23,462 nt of DNA, taken from the IMG/VR virus record IMGVR_UViG_3300025083_000237, positions 1 to 23,462 of that record. One strand, 5' to 3'. This document shows positions 16,359 through 23,462 of the stretch, piece after piece (within the stretch, counting starts at the first letter, position 1; the number at the start of each line of letters is the position of its first letter). The stretch comes from a virus. The notes under the pieces were generated by a model. That model made no database searches and was not told where the DNA came from. It saw only the letters and a program-made list of their open reading frames with translations. Position numbers and translations under genes: made by a program.

Positions 16359-16417
16359 AAAAAAAACCCCTACATTTCTGCAAGGGTCGGTCTATAGCGG
16401 TTAGCTTTATAGGGGTT
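16359..16417 (-). terminator. Probable terminator after the protease gene, with alternative pairing
   Basis: On the coding strand AACCCCTA (touching the protease stop) can pair with TAGGGGTT 37 nt further on, followed at once by a run of T residues. This is an 8 bp stem with an unusually large loop. The loop can fold differently: CTATA pairs with TATAG, extended by GC/GC past a two-base bulge, while CCCT and AGGG form a second small hairpin next to the T-run. The structures compete, so this could be an attenuator rather than a plain terminator. Confidence 0.6.
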
Positions 16418-16994
16418 ATGCTCTAAGTATATCGTTAATTATACTGTGCACTTTTCCGTACTTATCTACTTTCCCTTTATTTTCATTTAAGCTTATAGGA
16501 TTCATAAAAGCACCGTGGGTTGACGGATTAGAAACAAAATCCCAACATACTAATTCAAAGTCTGATTGAACTTCTAAGTACCCTTCATTTGTTTGTTGTA
16601 CCGAACCTGTACCTCTAGATGAAATCCCTATGGTATGTCCGGCTTTTATAATTTCTTTTACAATATTACCGGCAGGAGTATTAAGTAACTCTACTCTTCC
16701 TATTAAATCGTCTCCTTTCCAATATAGATCTTTTACTATATGAGATGCATTTTTTAATGATACTACAGCAGATTCTGGATGATCTAGTTCTCCAAATGCA
16801 TTTCCATTTTTAACGAATTCTGTCATATACTTTTTAGCTTCTCTTACTAGAAGCTCTTTTTCATATATTCTTCCGTTTTGGTTTTTTGCACCAGCTCTCT
16901 GCATAACTCCCTCTACTTCAAATACTCCAGGTCTTTCCTTAGATTCTTTAAGGATAGATTTGAATGGTGTAACATTTACTAATACATTTGCCAT
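16416..16994 (-). CDS. Prohead core maturation protease (gp21-like)
   Basis: A 192 aa serine protease that would digest the scaffold and trim head proteins after prohead assembly, making room for DNA. The N-terminal VFEVEGVMQRAGAKNQNGRI stretch and the catalytic motifs of the T4 gp21/herpesvirus-assemblin-like protease group are present: His72 in GELDHPES, and Ser125/Ser126 in TIGISSRGTGS. The length is close to T4 gp21 (212 aa). The start is 3 nt after the 765 aa gene, so the two are co-transcribed. The stop codon lies inside the right arm of the putative terminator at 16359-16417. It is followed by scaffold and capsid genes, the classic 21-22-23 order. Confidence 0.95.
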   Translation of the reverse strand: MANVLVNVTPFKSILKESKERPGVFEVEGVMQRAGAKNQNGRIYEKELLVREAKKYMTEFVKNGNAFGELDHPESAVVSLKNASHIVKDLYWKGDDLIGRVELLNTPAGNIVKEIIKAGHTIGISSRGTGSVQQTNEGYLEVQSDFELVCWDFVSNPSTHGAFMNPISLNENKGKVDKYGKVHSIINDILRA

Positions 16995-16997
16995 AAT

Positions 16998-19295
16998 TTA
17001 CTTTCTTTTAGAGTATTTATACTTCTTACCTTCTGCAGCTATCTTATCTGTAGATTTAATTTTATCGGTACCGAATTTGCTTCCTGCTTCTTCTGCTCTA
17101 AAATAAGTAATAGTAGCTAAACCGTTCATTCCTCCTAATTTACTTCTATAGATGTCTCCAGGATTCACATTACGAGCGTTTTTAACAACCCATCCAGCAT
17201 CTTTATCTGGTCCGTATTGTCCTTCAGGTGTTGAAAAATATTTTGCAACTTTTTCTAATGCATCAGCTTTAGATTTATTAACTGATACTTCAAGAAATTC
17301 ATATCCATCAGGATACTGTTTATATGCAATCCCTGCTAAACTTGGGTCACTTTGTATTTTCTTTTGAGCATCTACAGGAACCATACCTTGTCCTTTAAAT
17401 AAACCCGTTTTAAATCCTGCTGTGTTTAATCTTTTCAACAAATCAGGTCCAAACTTGATAAGCTCTTTATTTAATGCCTCATTAATAGGAGTAAAAACTG
17501 TTTCTTTTTCTTCTAGCTCTTCTTCTGCTATTTCATCAGTTTCTAGCATTTTTACTTTAGGCATTTCTAAACCTTTTGTAAATCCTTTTTCCGTTACCGG
17601 CATTAGATCTTTTCTGAAAGCAGATTCGATAGCTGGGCCTAACATAGCACCTATTGCCAATCCTTCAGTATTTTTGATATCTTTAAAGCTATCGTATACT
17701 TTTTGAATCTTGTCTTTAGTTTTAGCATAATAAGACTCTACATCAGTAACTATATTTTCTAAACCGTTGATAGCATTTTGGAATCCTTCAAAATCACTAT
17801 ACTGACTAGCTATTTTTGATAGGTTACCTGTAGCAGCTTCTGTTATTACTTCTTCTTGAAGTACTTTAGATATAATAGCTTTAAATGCTTCTTTTATTTC
17901 TTCATGCTCTTCTATAGCATCTTCTACGATATCTTCTCCTATATTAATTCTACTTTCTAAGTAGCTTACTAAGTCTTTTTTGGCATGAGGTACCATTGCA
18001 GCTTCTGTAGCAGGTCCAGCTTTCCACTCTTCCCATACAGATTCTAACTGCTTCATAGCTTTTTCAAGCATAGGCCCCATAGACTCTACATATCCGCCGG
18101 TTTCATAATCATTTTCTGTTACAACTTTACCGCCTTTCATTTTTCTACGTCTACCTTCGCTAATAGAGCTTTTGTTTCTATCTTGAATAACTCTTTTAAT
18201 AGCATCAGGAGTCCCACCCATTCTAGGGTTTCCTGAACCGCCTAATATGTATTCTAATTCTTCATCAGATATACTAGGATCGTTAATTTGTTTTCTATAT
18301 TTTGATGTTATTGCAGAATAAGATCTATCATCATTGTGGTCTTTTGCCATTTCAGGTGACATTTTATAGTCACCAACAGCAGGATTGGAAATAGGTCTTG
18401 ATAAAATATCTTTATCATGTATATCTTCATCTACATCTTTACCCATTGCTTTTTTGATAGCCTTGTCTTTAGCAGCCATGTAATCATCTCCGTCTACATC
18501 TCCGTCTCCGTCATGATCTTTTCCTTTCTTTTCGTCTATATAATCTGTATTTACTGATAAGAATTCTTTGAAGTTATCTAGAACTGCTTGCATTCCTTCA
18601 TCAGAACCATCTGCTTGTTCTTCCCATTCTGGATGAGTTCTGTAAAAATCGTTGATAGTTTCATCGTCAATTATACTTTCACCTGTTTTTGGGTTTTTGT
18701 AAAAATCTTTTATATAATCGGCAACTGCATCAGCTTGATCATATTCGTATAATGATTTTTTCTTTTCTTTTAAGCTTTTCAAAGCAGCTTCTATCTGTTC
18801 TTCAGTAAAGCCTTTAGCCATAGCAGCTTCTTTCAATTCAGCTTTTTTAAGTCCATTGAAAGTATCTACATGGTTACTCTTTTTAACCTCCACGTATTTG
18901 TCGTGCTTATCTACTTTTTTAGAATCTCCCGATAAGAGATGTAAGTAGTGGTTAGGATCTTTATCTAGATTCTTAATAGCTTTCTTTTCTGCTTTAATGA
19001 AATCTTTTTCTAAGATAGATTCTTGAGACATTAATCCCATTCCTTCTAATTCGTAATCAACTCCTCTTCTTAGTGCCTCATCAGAGTACTTTTTACCTGG
19101 AGTATCATATTCGGGTGTATCTTTTTTCTTAGCTTCGTATATTACTCCTTTACTTTTGAGAATAGATACTGTGTCTTTGTACCCATTAAATGGAGATATA
19201 AATTGAGATAGTTCTCGTTTTGCATCTTTTACAAATTGAGATTTAGAGAAGGTTCCCTCTAAAATAGCGTTATATTTTTCCTGTATTGTTCTCAT
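16998..19295 (-). CDS. Large prohead-module protein with a dockerin-like calcium loop, function unknown
   Basis: A 765 aa, strongly charged (Lys/Glu/Asp) and mostly helical protein. At residues 260-272 it has DHDGDGDVDGDDY, which fits the 12-position EF-hand/dockerin loop: Asp at positions 1, 3, 5 and 12, Gly at 6, Val at 8. A helix with AAKDKAIKKAMGKD follows, so one calcium site is likely. A basic stretch GRRRKMKGGK lies near residue 385. Residues about 405-480 hold acidic helices. The last 150 residues look like a more compact alpha/beta domain ending in a Lys-rich tail. The start overlaps the 88 aa gene by 26 nt; the stop is 3 nt before the protease start. Repeated acidic segments with LxE-type sites would allow cleavage by the neighbouring protease, consistent with an internal or core head protein. 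I do not recognise an overall family. Confidence 0.85.
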   Translation of the reverse strand: MRTIQEKYNAILEGTFSKSQFVKDAKRELSQFISPFNGYKDTVSILKSKGVIYEAKKKDTPEYDTPGKKYSDEALRRGVDYELEGMGLMSQESILEKDFIKAEKKAIKNLDKDPNHYLHLLSGDSKKVDKHDKYVEVKKSNHVDTFNGLKKAELKEAAMAKGFTEEQIEAALKSLKEKKKSLYEYDQADAVADYIKDFYKNPKTGESIIDDETINDFYRTHPEWEEQADGSDEGMQAVLDNFKEFLSVNTDYIDEKKGKDHDGDGDVDGDDYMAAKDKAIKKAMGKDVDEDIHDKDILSRPISNPAVGDYKMSPEMAKDHNDDRSYSAITSKYRKQINDPSISDEELEYILGGSGNPRMGGTPDAIKRVIQDRNKSSISEGRRRKMKGGKVVTENDYETGGYVESMGPMLEKAMKQLESVWEEWKAGPATEAAMVPHAKKDLVSYLESRINIGEDIVEDAIEEHEEIKEAFKAIISKVLQEEVITEAATGNLSKIASQYSDFEGFQNAINGLENIVTDVESYYAKTKDKIQKVYDSFKDIKNTEGLAIGAMLGPAIESAFRKDLMPVTEKGFTKGLEMPKVKMLETDEIAEEELEEKETVFTPINEALNKELIKFGPDLLKRLNTAGFKTGLFKGQGMVPVDAQKKIQSDPSLAGIAYKQYPDGYEFLEVSVNKSKADALEKVAKYFSTPEGQYGPDKDAGWVVKNARNVNPGDIYRSKLGGMNGLATITYFRAEEAGSKFGTDKIKSTDKIAAEGKKYKYSKRK

Positions 19296-19536
19296 CTAAA
19301 TAATCAAACATTTTAGTGTTATATGGTCTTTTTTTTGTCTTTGCTACCTTATAGCCTAATTTCTCGGCATATTTTGTTGCATTATTCTTTTTACCCTTTT
19401 TTGAAAAAGCATGAGGAGTAGCATATTGCGCTCCTTTACCGGGTGTAAAAGAAGCACCACCGACATTGGTAGCGCTAATTTCATTTATCTCCTGCATTAT
19501 TTCTTTTACTAATTCTCTTAATTGGCTTATTTTCAT
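19270..19536 (-). CDS. Small basic protein of the prohead gene group, function unknown
   Basis: An 88 aa protein. Its N-terminus (MKISQLRELVKEIMQEINEI) is predicted as an amphipathic helix. The middle is Gly/Thr-rich (GGASFTPGKGAQYATP) and the C-terminal half is Lys-rich (KKGKKNNATKYAEKLGYK). It is coupled to both neighbours: ATGA overlap with the 284 aa gene upstream and a 26 nt overlap with the 765 aa gene downstream. Short basic proteins at this place in T4-like phages can be prohead-core or internal head proteins. I infer a similar role but see no diagnostic motif. Confidence 0.8.
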   Translation of the reverse strand: MKISQLRELVKEIMQEINEISATNVGGASFTPGKGAQYATPHAFSKKGKKNNATKYAEKLGYKVAKTKKRPYNTKMFDYLDENNTGKI

Positions 19537-20387
19537 AATCCTTTTAATTCTTGAACTAGTTCATAATATTGCATTATATTAACAAGATGATCATCAGTTA
19601 CTCTTTTTGTTTTAGCAACTGGTTTAATAGTTTTAATTATTTCTTGTAACTTTATAGTTACAATGTCATCTTCAACTGTCTCTTTTAATCTATTGATAAT
19701 CTCTTTTAATTTATTCAATTCTTCATTTACTACATTACGTAAACGAGTAGATGAATCAACAGATGTAATAAATTCTTTTAAGATATTTTTCTGTTCTGGA
19801 AGAAGAGTGCCGTATTTAGAATTAAACTTTTCTAAAAGTATTTTGAAAGTAAGTAATTTAAGATCCTTATCGTATTTAGAATACTCCTCAATTAAGTTAT
19901 CTCTTACTTGCTTTTTATTTTGCTCTTCTTTTGTAAGATGCTCTAATATAGTAGTTTTATTATCTACTAAAAAATTAGGGTCTACAATATCTGTAACTTT
20001 ATGTGCCTCCATTAAACAGTATAGAGCTGCAAGTGGTTTGTAATCTTTTACTGAGATAGAGAAAAATTCATCTAAATTGTAACTATCTTTTATTTCTTTA
20101 ATTAGGCTATACTTTTGCTTTTTTAAACTATCTTTATTAATTGAACGAGCAACTTCTATTATAGTTGAAACAATAGATTCTGCTTTAGATTGAGATATCG
20201 ATTTATTTTTTAATATGAATTCGTATAGTTTAAACTCACGTACTAAAGCTGATTTACCAGTAAAGTTGTTTTTAAGAATAGTTACTGCGGCAGAGTCTTT
20301 TTTATTAAGAGTATCTGCTGCAATTTGCTTTACTAATAATTCGAATATTAGTCCAGTATTTTTGTACTTGCTATGTTTAATGCGCAT
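19533..20387 (-). CDS. Conserved phage protein of the prohead gene group, function unknown
   Basis: A 284 aa protein rich in Lys, Glu, Leu and Ile, apparently all helical. It begins MRIKHSKYKNTGLIFELLVK, an opening I associate with uncharacterised proteins near portal and protease genes in marine T4-like phages (from memory, not searched). The C-terminal half (about residues 190-284) has heptad-like stretches such as NEELNKLKEIINRLKETVED and could form a coiled coil. No catalytic motif, signal peptide or membrane segment is seen. It overlaps the next gene by 4 nt (ATGA), so the two are probably translationally coupled. Its place between portal and protease, where T4 keeps its prohead-core genes 67 and 68, suggests a prohead core or assembly role. 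That is inference from position. Confidence 0.85.
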   Translation of the reverse strand: MRIKHSKYKNTGLIFELLVKQIAADTLNKKDSAAVTILKNNFTGKSALVREFKLYEFILKNKSISQSKAESIVSTIIEVARSINKDSLKKQKYSLIKEIKDSYNLDEFFSISVKDYKPLAALYCLMEAHKVTDIVDPNFLVDNKTTILEHLTKEEQNKKQVRDNLIEEYSKYDKDLKLLTFKILLEKFNSKYGTLLPEQKNILKEFITSVDSSTRLRNVVNEELNKLKEIINRLKETVEDDIVTIKLQEIIKTIKPVAKTKRVTDDHLVNIMQYYELVQELKGL

Positions 20388-20403
20388 TATTATTATGTTT
20401 TGT

Positions 20404-20418
20404 TGTACACGTAGTACA
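20404..20418. promoter_or_regulatory. Inverted repeat in the leader of the 284 aa gene
   Basis: Perfect 5 bp arms TGTAC and GTACA flank a 5-base spacer. The repeat sits between the octamer at 20428-20435 and the ATG at 20387. It may fold in the RNA leader or bind a protein. It has no T-run, so it is not a terminator. At this size chance is possible. Confidence 0.3.
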
Positions 20419-20427
20419 CCTTACCTA

Positions 20428-20435
20428 TATAAATA
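20428..20435 (-). promoter_or_regulatory. Putative late promoter octamer upstream of the 284 aa gene
   Basis: TATTTATA on the coding strand, 40 nt upstream of the ATG at 20387, in the 52 nt gap after the portal stop. Between it and the start lies a small inverted repeat, TGTAC-(5 nt)-GTACA, at 20404-20418. That could be a leader hairpin or an operator. The promoter role is inferred from recurrence. Confidence 0.5.
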
Positions 20436-20439
20436 GTGA

Positions 20440-22362
20440 TTAATTTTGTAAATCTTTAATTTGTGATTCATCCAACAAGTTATCTTTCTCTTTCTCCTTC
20501 TTTTCAAATATAATTTGTTTTCTATTATTGAAAATATCTTTATTTTGATAAAAAAGTGTCTTTGCTAAAGTATTATCTACTTTAGTAGAGTTATCTTCTT
20601 CGTTAACATTCTCGTTGTCTGATTCAAAACCACCTTTCATACCGTGTTGGCCTAGAGGATCCCTACCTCCAATACCATCATTAGTACCGTAACGCGATGC
20701 ATGTAACTTAGGTCTTCCACCTTCTGGGCCTATTTCTCCTATGCCTGGAGTATCGTCTTCATATCCTGCGGGAACTCTTCCAAAAGGCATACCTTTTTGA
20801 TCTCCCTGTCTACGACCATATAAGGATGCTAAATCATGCGGAGTACCGTAAGACTTACCAGACTTAGCAGGATCGTTACCTTCATTTTCTATCTGTGTTA
20901 TTCTAAATAATCTCTTTTTATCTTCAGCAACTAGATCTCTCATTTCCATATACTGATCCTCTGATAGGTTGAAGATATTATCGTATATGTAATCTGTAGG
21001 GAATAATTTAGTATCTAACATTTGAGATGCTAAATCAACTTTTTCTTTTAATAATGCTACTTTCTCTTGTTCGAATATTATAGAAGGGTTAGTAAGACTA
21101 ATCTCAAAGTTTGTTAACGACTCTCCTTTAAAGCCTTGGGTATATAGGTGTACTAAAGCTATCTTAGTCAGCTCAGATTCTAATATTCTCTGTAATCTTT
21201 CTACCGTTCTTGCAAATCTAATATCTTCTGCTGCTAATGTTGCTTTACCGTTAAGATCTCCTTCGTATCCGAAATATGCTTTAGGTACCTTTAAGGCTGC
21301 AAACATCTTATCTCTTAAGTATTCGATGTCATTTGTACCGTCGTAATCAAGTCCTTTAGTAGTATCTATTTTTGTTTGGGTATCACCACCTCTCATTGGA
21401 ATATAGTAATCTTCCATCATATTCATCATATTGAATCGAAGATTATAATCACCTGTATTTGGGTCAACATATGGAGTTTTTTTCATAGTGTTGATAGTTT
21501 TTTGCATAAACTGCTCAACCTCATTAGGTGGTATCTGGCCTACATTAATATAGAAAGTTCTCTTTTCAGGAGCTCTCATTATACGGTGTATTAACATCGC
21601 ATCTTCCATTAAAGTCAGCTGTTTGTATATTTTTCTAGCTGGTTCTATGAAAGAACGCCCGTATGGAAGGTAGTTAGTATCTGATATTAATCTGAAGTGT
21701 GCTATCTCATAGTTGTCAAACTCTACTACCTTTTTGTTACTTTTAGGCATATAGTTAGGATCTTGAGATGATGCTAATCCATCAGGATCTAATTGAAAAG
21801 TTACTCTAGCAGGATTTTCTGGGTCTAGTCCTTCCTGTCTTGTCATATGGTAAACAGTATAAGGAAGCACATTATATACTCCAAACTCTTCTGCTATTTC
21901 TAATTTGAGGAAAAAGTCACCATATTTACACATATTACGTGTCCAAGACCATAAATTAAATTCTATATTAAGAACGTCGTAAAATAAATTATAAAGAACT
22001 TTCTGTATATTTTCATCTGATGATTTAATAGAAAGTACTTCTCCCATATCGTTTTTAAGGGTAGCTTCATCAGCTAATATATCTAATGTAGAAGCTATTA
22101 ATGGATCGGTATCCATTGCTTCATAATCAGAGTATAATTGAATACGTAGGGTTTGGTAATTTAGGTTAGGGTTAAATATATTCTTATTATTGTAAATATA
22201 TAACCTACTAAACCTATCTATTAGGGAATTGGTTTGATACCTACCTGTTGTTTGTATCTGATTTACGTCGGCTACTTTTAATTGATCTCCTCCAATGTTT
22301 CTAATTACTACATCAGAAGAAAATAGTCTGCCTAATCTTTTAAATAGTGAAGTATCTGCCAT
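20440..22362 (-). CDS. Portal vertex protein (gp20-like)
   Basis: This 640 aa protein should form the dodecameric ring at one head vertex, through which DNA enters and to which the neck attaches. It also nucleates prohead assembly. Recognisable gp20-like stretches are NYQTLRIQLYSDYEAMDTDP near residue 70, the LWSWTRNMCKYGDFFLKLEI region near 140, the RAPEKRTFYINVGQIPPNEVE region near 265, and the GLDYDGTNDIEYLRDKMF and KAYFGYEGDLNGKATLAAED stretches around 340-385. It is longer than T4 gp20 (about 520 aa). The extra length is a C-terminal tail from about residue 510, rich in Gly, Asp, Glu and Lys and without an obvious fold. The start ATG is preceded by A/T-rich DNA without a Shine-Dalgarno sequence. 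It lies between terminase and a group of prohead genes, as expected for a portal. Confidence 0.95.
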   Translation of the reverse strand: MADTSLFKRLGRLFSSDVVIRNIGGDQLKVADVNQIQTTGRYQTNSLIDRFSRLYIYNNKNIFNPNLNYQTLRIQLYSDYEAMDTDPLIASTLDILADEATLKNDMGEVLSIKSSDENIQKVLYNLFYDVLNIEFNLWSWTRNMCKYGDFFLKLEIAEEFGVYNVLPYTVYHMTRQEGLDPENPARVTFQLDPDGLASSQDPNYMPKSNKKVVEFDNYEIAHFRLISDTNYLPYGRSFIEPARKIYKQLTLMEDAMLIHRIMRAPEKRTFYINVGQIPPNEVEQFMQKTINTMKKTPYVDPNTGDYNLRFNMMNMMEDYYIPMRGGDTQTKIDTTKGLDYDGTNDIEYLRDKMFAALKVPKAYFGYEGDLNGKATLAAEDIRFARTVERLQRILESELTKIALVHLYTQGFKGESLTNFEISLTNPSIIFEQEKVALLKEKVDLASQMLDTKLFPTDYIYDNIFNLSEDQYMEMRDLVAEDKKRLFRITQIENEGNDPAKSGKSYGTPHDLASLYGRRQGDQKGMPFGRVPAGYEDDTPGIGEIGPEGGRPKLHASRYGTNDGIGGRDPLGQHGMKGGFESDNENVNEEDNSTKVDNTLAKTLFYQNKDIFNNRKQIIFEKKEKEKDNLLDESQIKDLQN

Positions 22363-22376
22363 CTATACAGTTTATT

Positions 22377-22384
22377 TATAAATA
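22377..22384 (-). promoter_or_regulatory. Putative late promoter octamer upstream of portal
   Basis: The coding strand reads TATTTATA in the 26 nt gap between terminase and portal. Here it is part of a perfect 12-base palindrome, TATTTATAAATA (22373-22384), followed by AACTG. Only 10 nt separate the palindrome from the portal ATG, so a transcript starting just downstream would be nearly leaderless. It is one of seven copies, all in gaps upstream of genes. The promoter role is inferred. Confidence 0.55.
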
Positions 22385-22388
22385 TGGT

Positions 22389-23462
22389 TTATCCAATTAA
22401 CCACGAAATATCTTCGTTACCGTGGTCTGTTCTTACAATATACGGATTATTTGCTTGGGAAGCAACTGTTGATATAACTGCTTGGTTTTTTGCATTAAGG
22501 TTGGTAAATGATGATAAACGTGCTCTAGCAAGGTCCATCCCTTGTTGACGTAGCCTTAATGCAGTATCCCTAACATATAAAGCAGTTGCACAGGACATTA
22601 ATAAATCATCATTATAATTTGTCTGAGCTTGTGCTTTACCGTTCTTCCATACAAATACTCTCATCTCACCCATCAATCGTTTTGATTGAATAGTAACACC
22701 TTTTTCACGGATATATTCCATCATCTTAGCAATCACTAAAGGCCTAGTTCTAACTGACATTGTAAAGCCGGGTACGAGTTGATCTCTTTCGTACTTAGTC
22801 ATATATGATTCAACAGTGTCCATTTGACTTTTGGGACTGTAGTACAAATTACGATATTCTCTTTCTAAAATCTGTTCTATAGTAGCCCATCCTATATTTG
22901 CATTTTCTACCACTAGTAGTGCATCATTATACTCTGCTGCTATGGCTACCAGTACATTTCCAAAATCTTTAGGAGATAATTTACCTTTATATTCTCCTAC
23001 TTGTACGCAGGTTTCTATGTCAAATACATGAAATGCAGAGTAATCGGCAGAGTCTCCTCTAGATACATCCGCTACAACCATATACGATTTTGAGTAGTCA
23101 GGTTGTTCCCATATCCATAAATTATTATCTATTCCTCTTTTTTCTACAGGATCTTTTTGATATGTTTGTTCGTAGAAACTAAGGTCATCTGGTTCGAATA
23201 CTGTATCACCTGAAGCTAAGAAGTCACAGTCACATTCCTGTCCTGCCATCCTTGGTCCTAGGTCTCTATCTTGTTGCTCCCTCCATTCCTGATTTCTTTC
23301 TGGATGTACTGTCCAGGGTAATCTAATCGGTAAAAATGAATTATCACCGGCTTCTGCTTTGTCCCATGTTTGATGAAACCAGTTACCAATTCCGTTAGGA
23401 GTTGATAAAGCCATACATTGTCCACCAGTTGCAAGTGTTTGCTGTGCAGCAGTAAACGTTTC
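22389..23462 (-). CDS. Terminase large subunit, C-terminal part (gp17-like), partial
   Basis: This is the DNA-packaging motor/nuclease that cuts concatemeric phage DNA and pumps it through the portal. Only the C-terminal part is in the window: the frame stays open through the right edge (about 16 codons upstream of the first internal Met at 23414, reading LATGGQCMALSTPNG), so the start is outside. The STPNG stretch matches the end of the gp17 ATPase domain. It is followed by an RNase H-fold nuclease. Counting from Met 23414, the acidic residues expected to bind metal are D116 (in VVADVSRGD), E170 (in LLVVENANIGW) and D269/D270 (in NYNDDLLMS), the same order as the three catalytic acids of T4 gp17. 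The stop lies 26 nt before the portal start. The nuclease assignment is strong; the T4-like relationship comes from motif order and neighbours. Confidence 0.95.
   Translation of the reverse strand, partial: ETFTAAQQTLATGGQCMALSTPNGIGNWFHQTWDKAEAGDNSFLPIRLPWTVHPERNQEWREQQDRDLGPRMAGQECDCDFLASGDTVFEPDDLSFYEQTYQKDPVEKRGIDNNLWIWEQPDYSKSYMVVADVSRGDSADYSAFHVFDIETCVQVGEYKGKLSPKDFGNVLVAIAAEYNDALLVVENANIGWATIEQILEREYRNLYYSPKSQMDTVESYMTKYERDQLVPGFTMSVRTRPLVIAKMMEYIREKGVTIQSKRLMGEMRVFVWKNGKAQAQTNYNDDLLMSCATALYVRDTALRLRQQGMDLARARLSSFTNLNAKNQAVISTVASQANNPYIVRTDHGNEDISWLIG

Noticed and set aside
16365-16417. Possible tRNA-like structure (8 bp closing stem, internal hairpins)
   Set aside because: It is only about 53 nt long, lacks a T-arm GTTCRA motif and a convincing anticodon arm, and is followed by a T-run, which fits a terminator better.
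17005-17020. TATAAATA on the coding strand near the end of the 765 aa gene as a T4-style late promoter for the protease
   Set aside because: It encodes part of the Lys/Tyr-rich tail (KYKYS), has no similar partner elsewhere, and lies within a tightly packed unit.

Overview
The window is the late structural region of a large tailed phage with a contractile, T4-like virion. All genes are read from the minus strand, so gene order runs from the right edge (23462) to the left edge (1). Family-level similarity to T4 is visible for terminase (gp17), portal (gp20), prohead protease (gp21), scaffold (gp22), major capsid (gp23) and tail sheath stabiliser (gp15). A PhoH-like ATPase gene, common in marine phages, sits inside the module. 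DNA is AT-rich. Almost no start has a Shine-Dalgarno sequence; upstream stretches are A/T-only or A-rich. This suggests, but does not prove, a Bacteroidota host (for example a flavobacterium), probably aquatic.

Layout from right to left: terminase large subunit (5' end off the window), portal, three poorly known proteins (284, 88 and 765 aa; the last has one dockerin/EF-hand-like calcium loop), prohead protease, acidic scaffold, major capsid protein, PhoH, a small beta-rich protein (149 aa), a neck/connector group (404, 101 and 162 aa), the sheath stabiliser, a 95 aa fibre-like protein, a 319 aa fibre-like protein, a 57 aa protein, and a giant tail fibre gene. The fibre gene starts at 7045 and stays open past the left edge (at least 2348 codons). 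The fibre carries about a dozen VGIGTT-type shaft repeats, a WD/beta-propeller-like repeat region and a LamG/jelly-roll-like domain, which makes it the likely host-recognition structure.

Regulation: the octamer TATTTATA (coding strand) occurs seven times, each time in a gap just upstream of a gene. I saw no further copy on this strand inside genes. Three intergenic hairpins with T-runs are probable terminators, and each is followed by one of these octamers. Together they divide the region into about seven transcription units: terminase; portal; 284-88-765-protease; scaffold-capsid; PhoH; the 149 aa gene through the 95 aa gene; 319-57; and the giant fibre. I infer the octamer is a phage late-promoter element; it is the reverse complement of the T4 late promoter core TATAAATA.

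Together the genes package DNA (terminase, portal), build and mature the prohead (scaffold, protease, capsid and possibly the 284/88/765 proteins), close the head and attach the tail (neck group, sheath stabiliser), and adsorb to the host (fibres). The sheath and tube genes that lie between terminase and portal in T4 are absent from that position. No gap between genes exceeds 300 bases, and I see no tRNA, CRISPR array, insertion sequence or real plus-strand gene.
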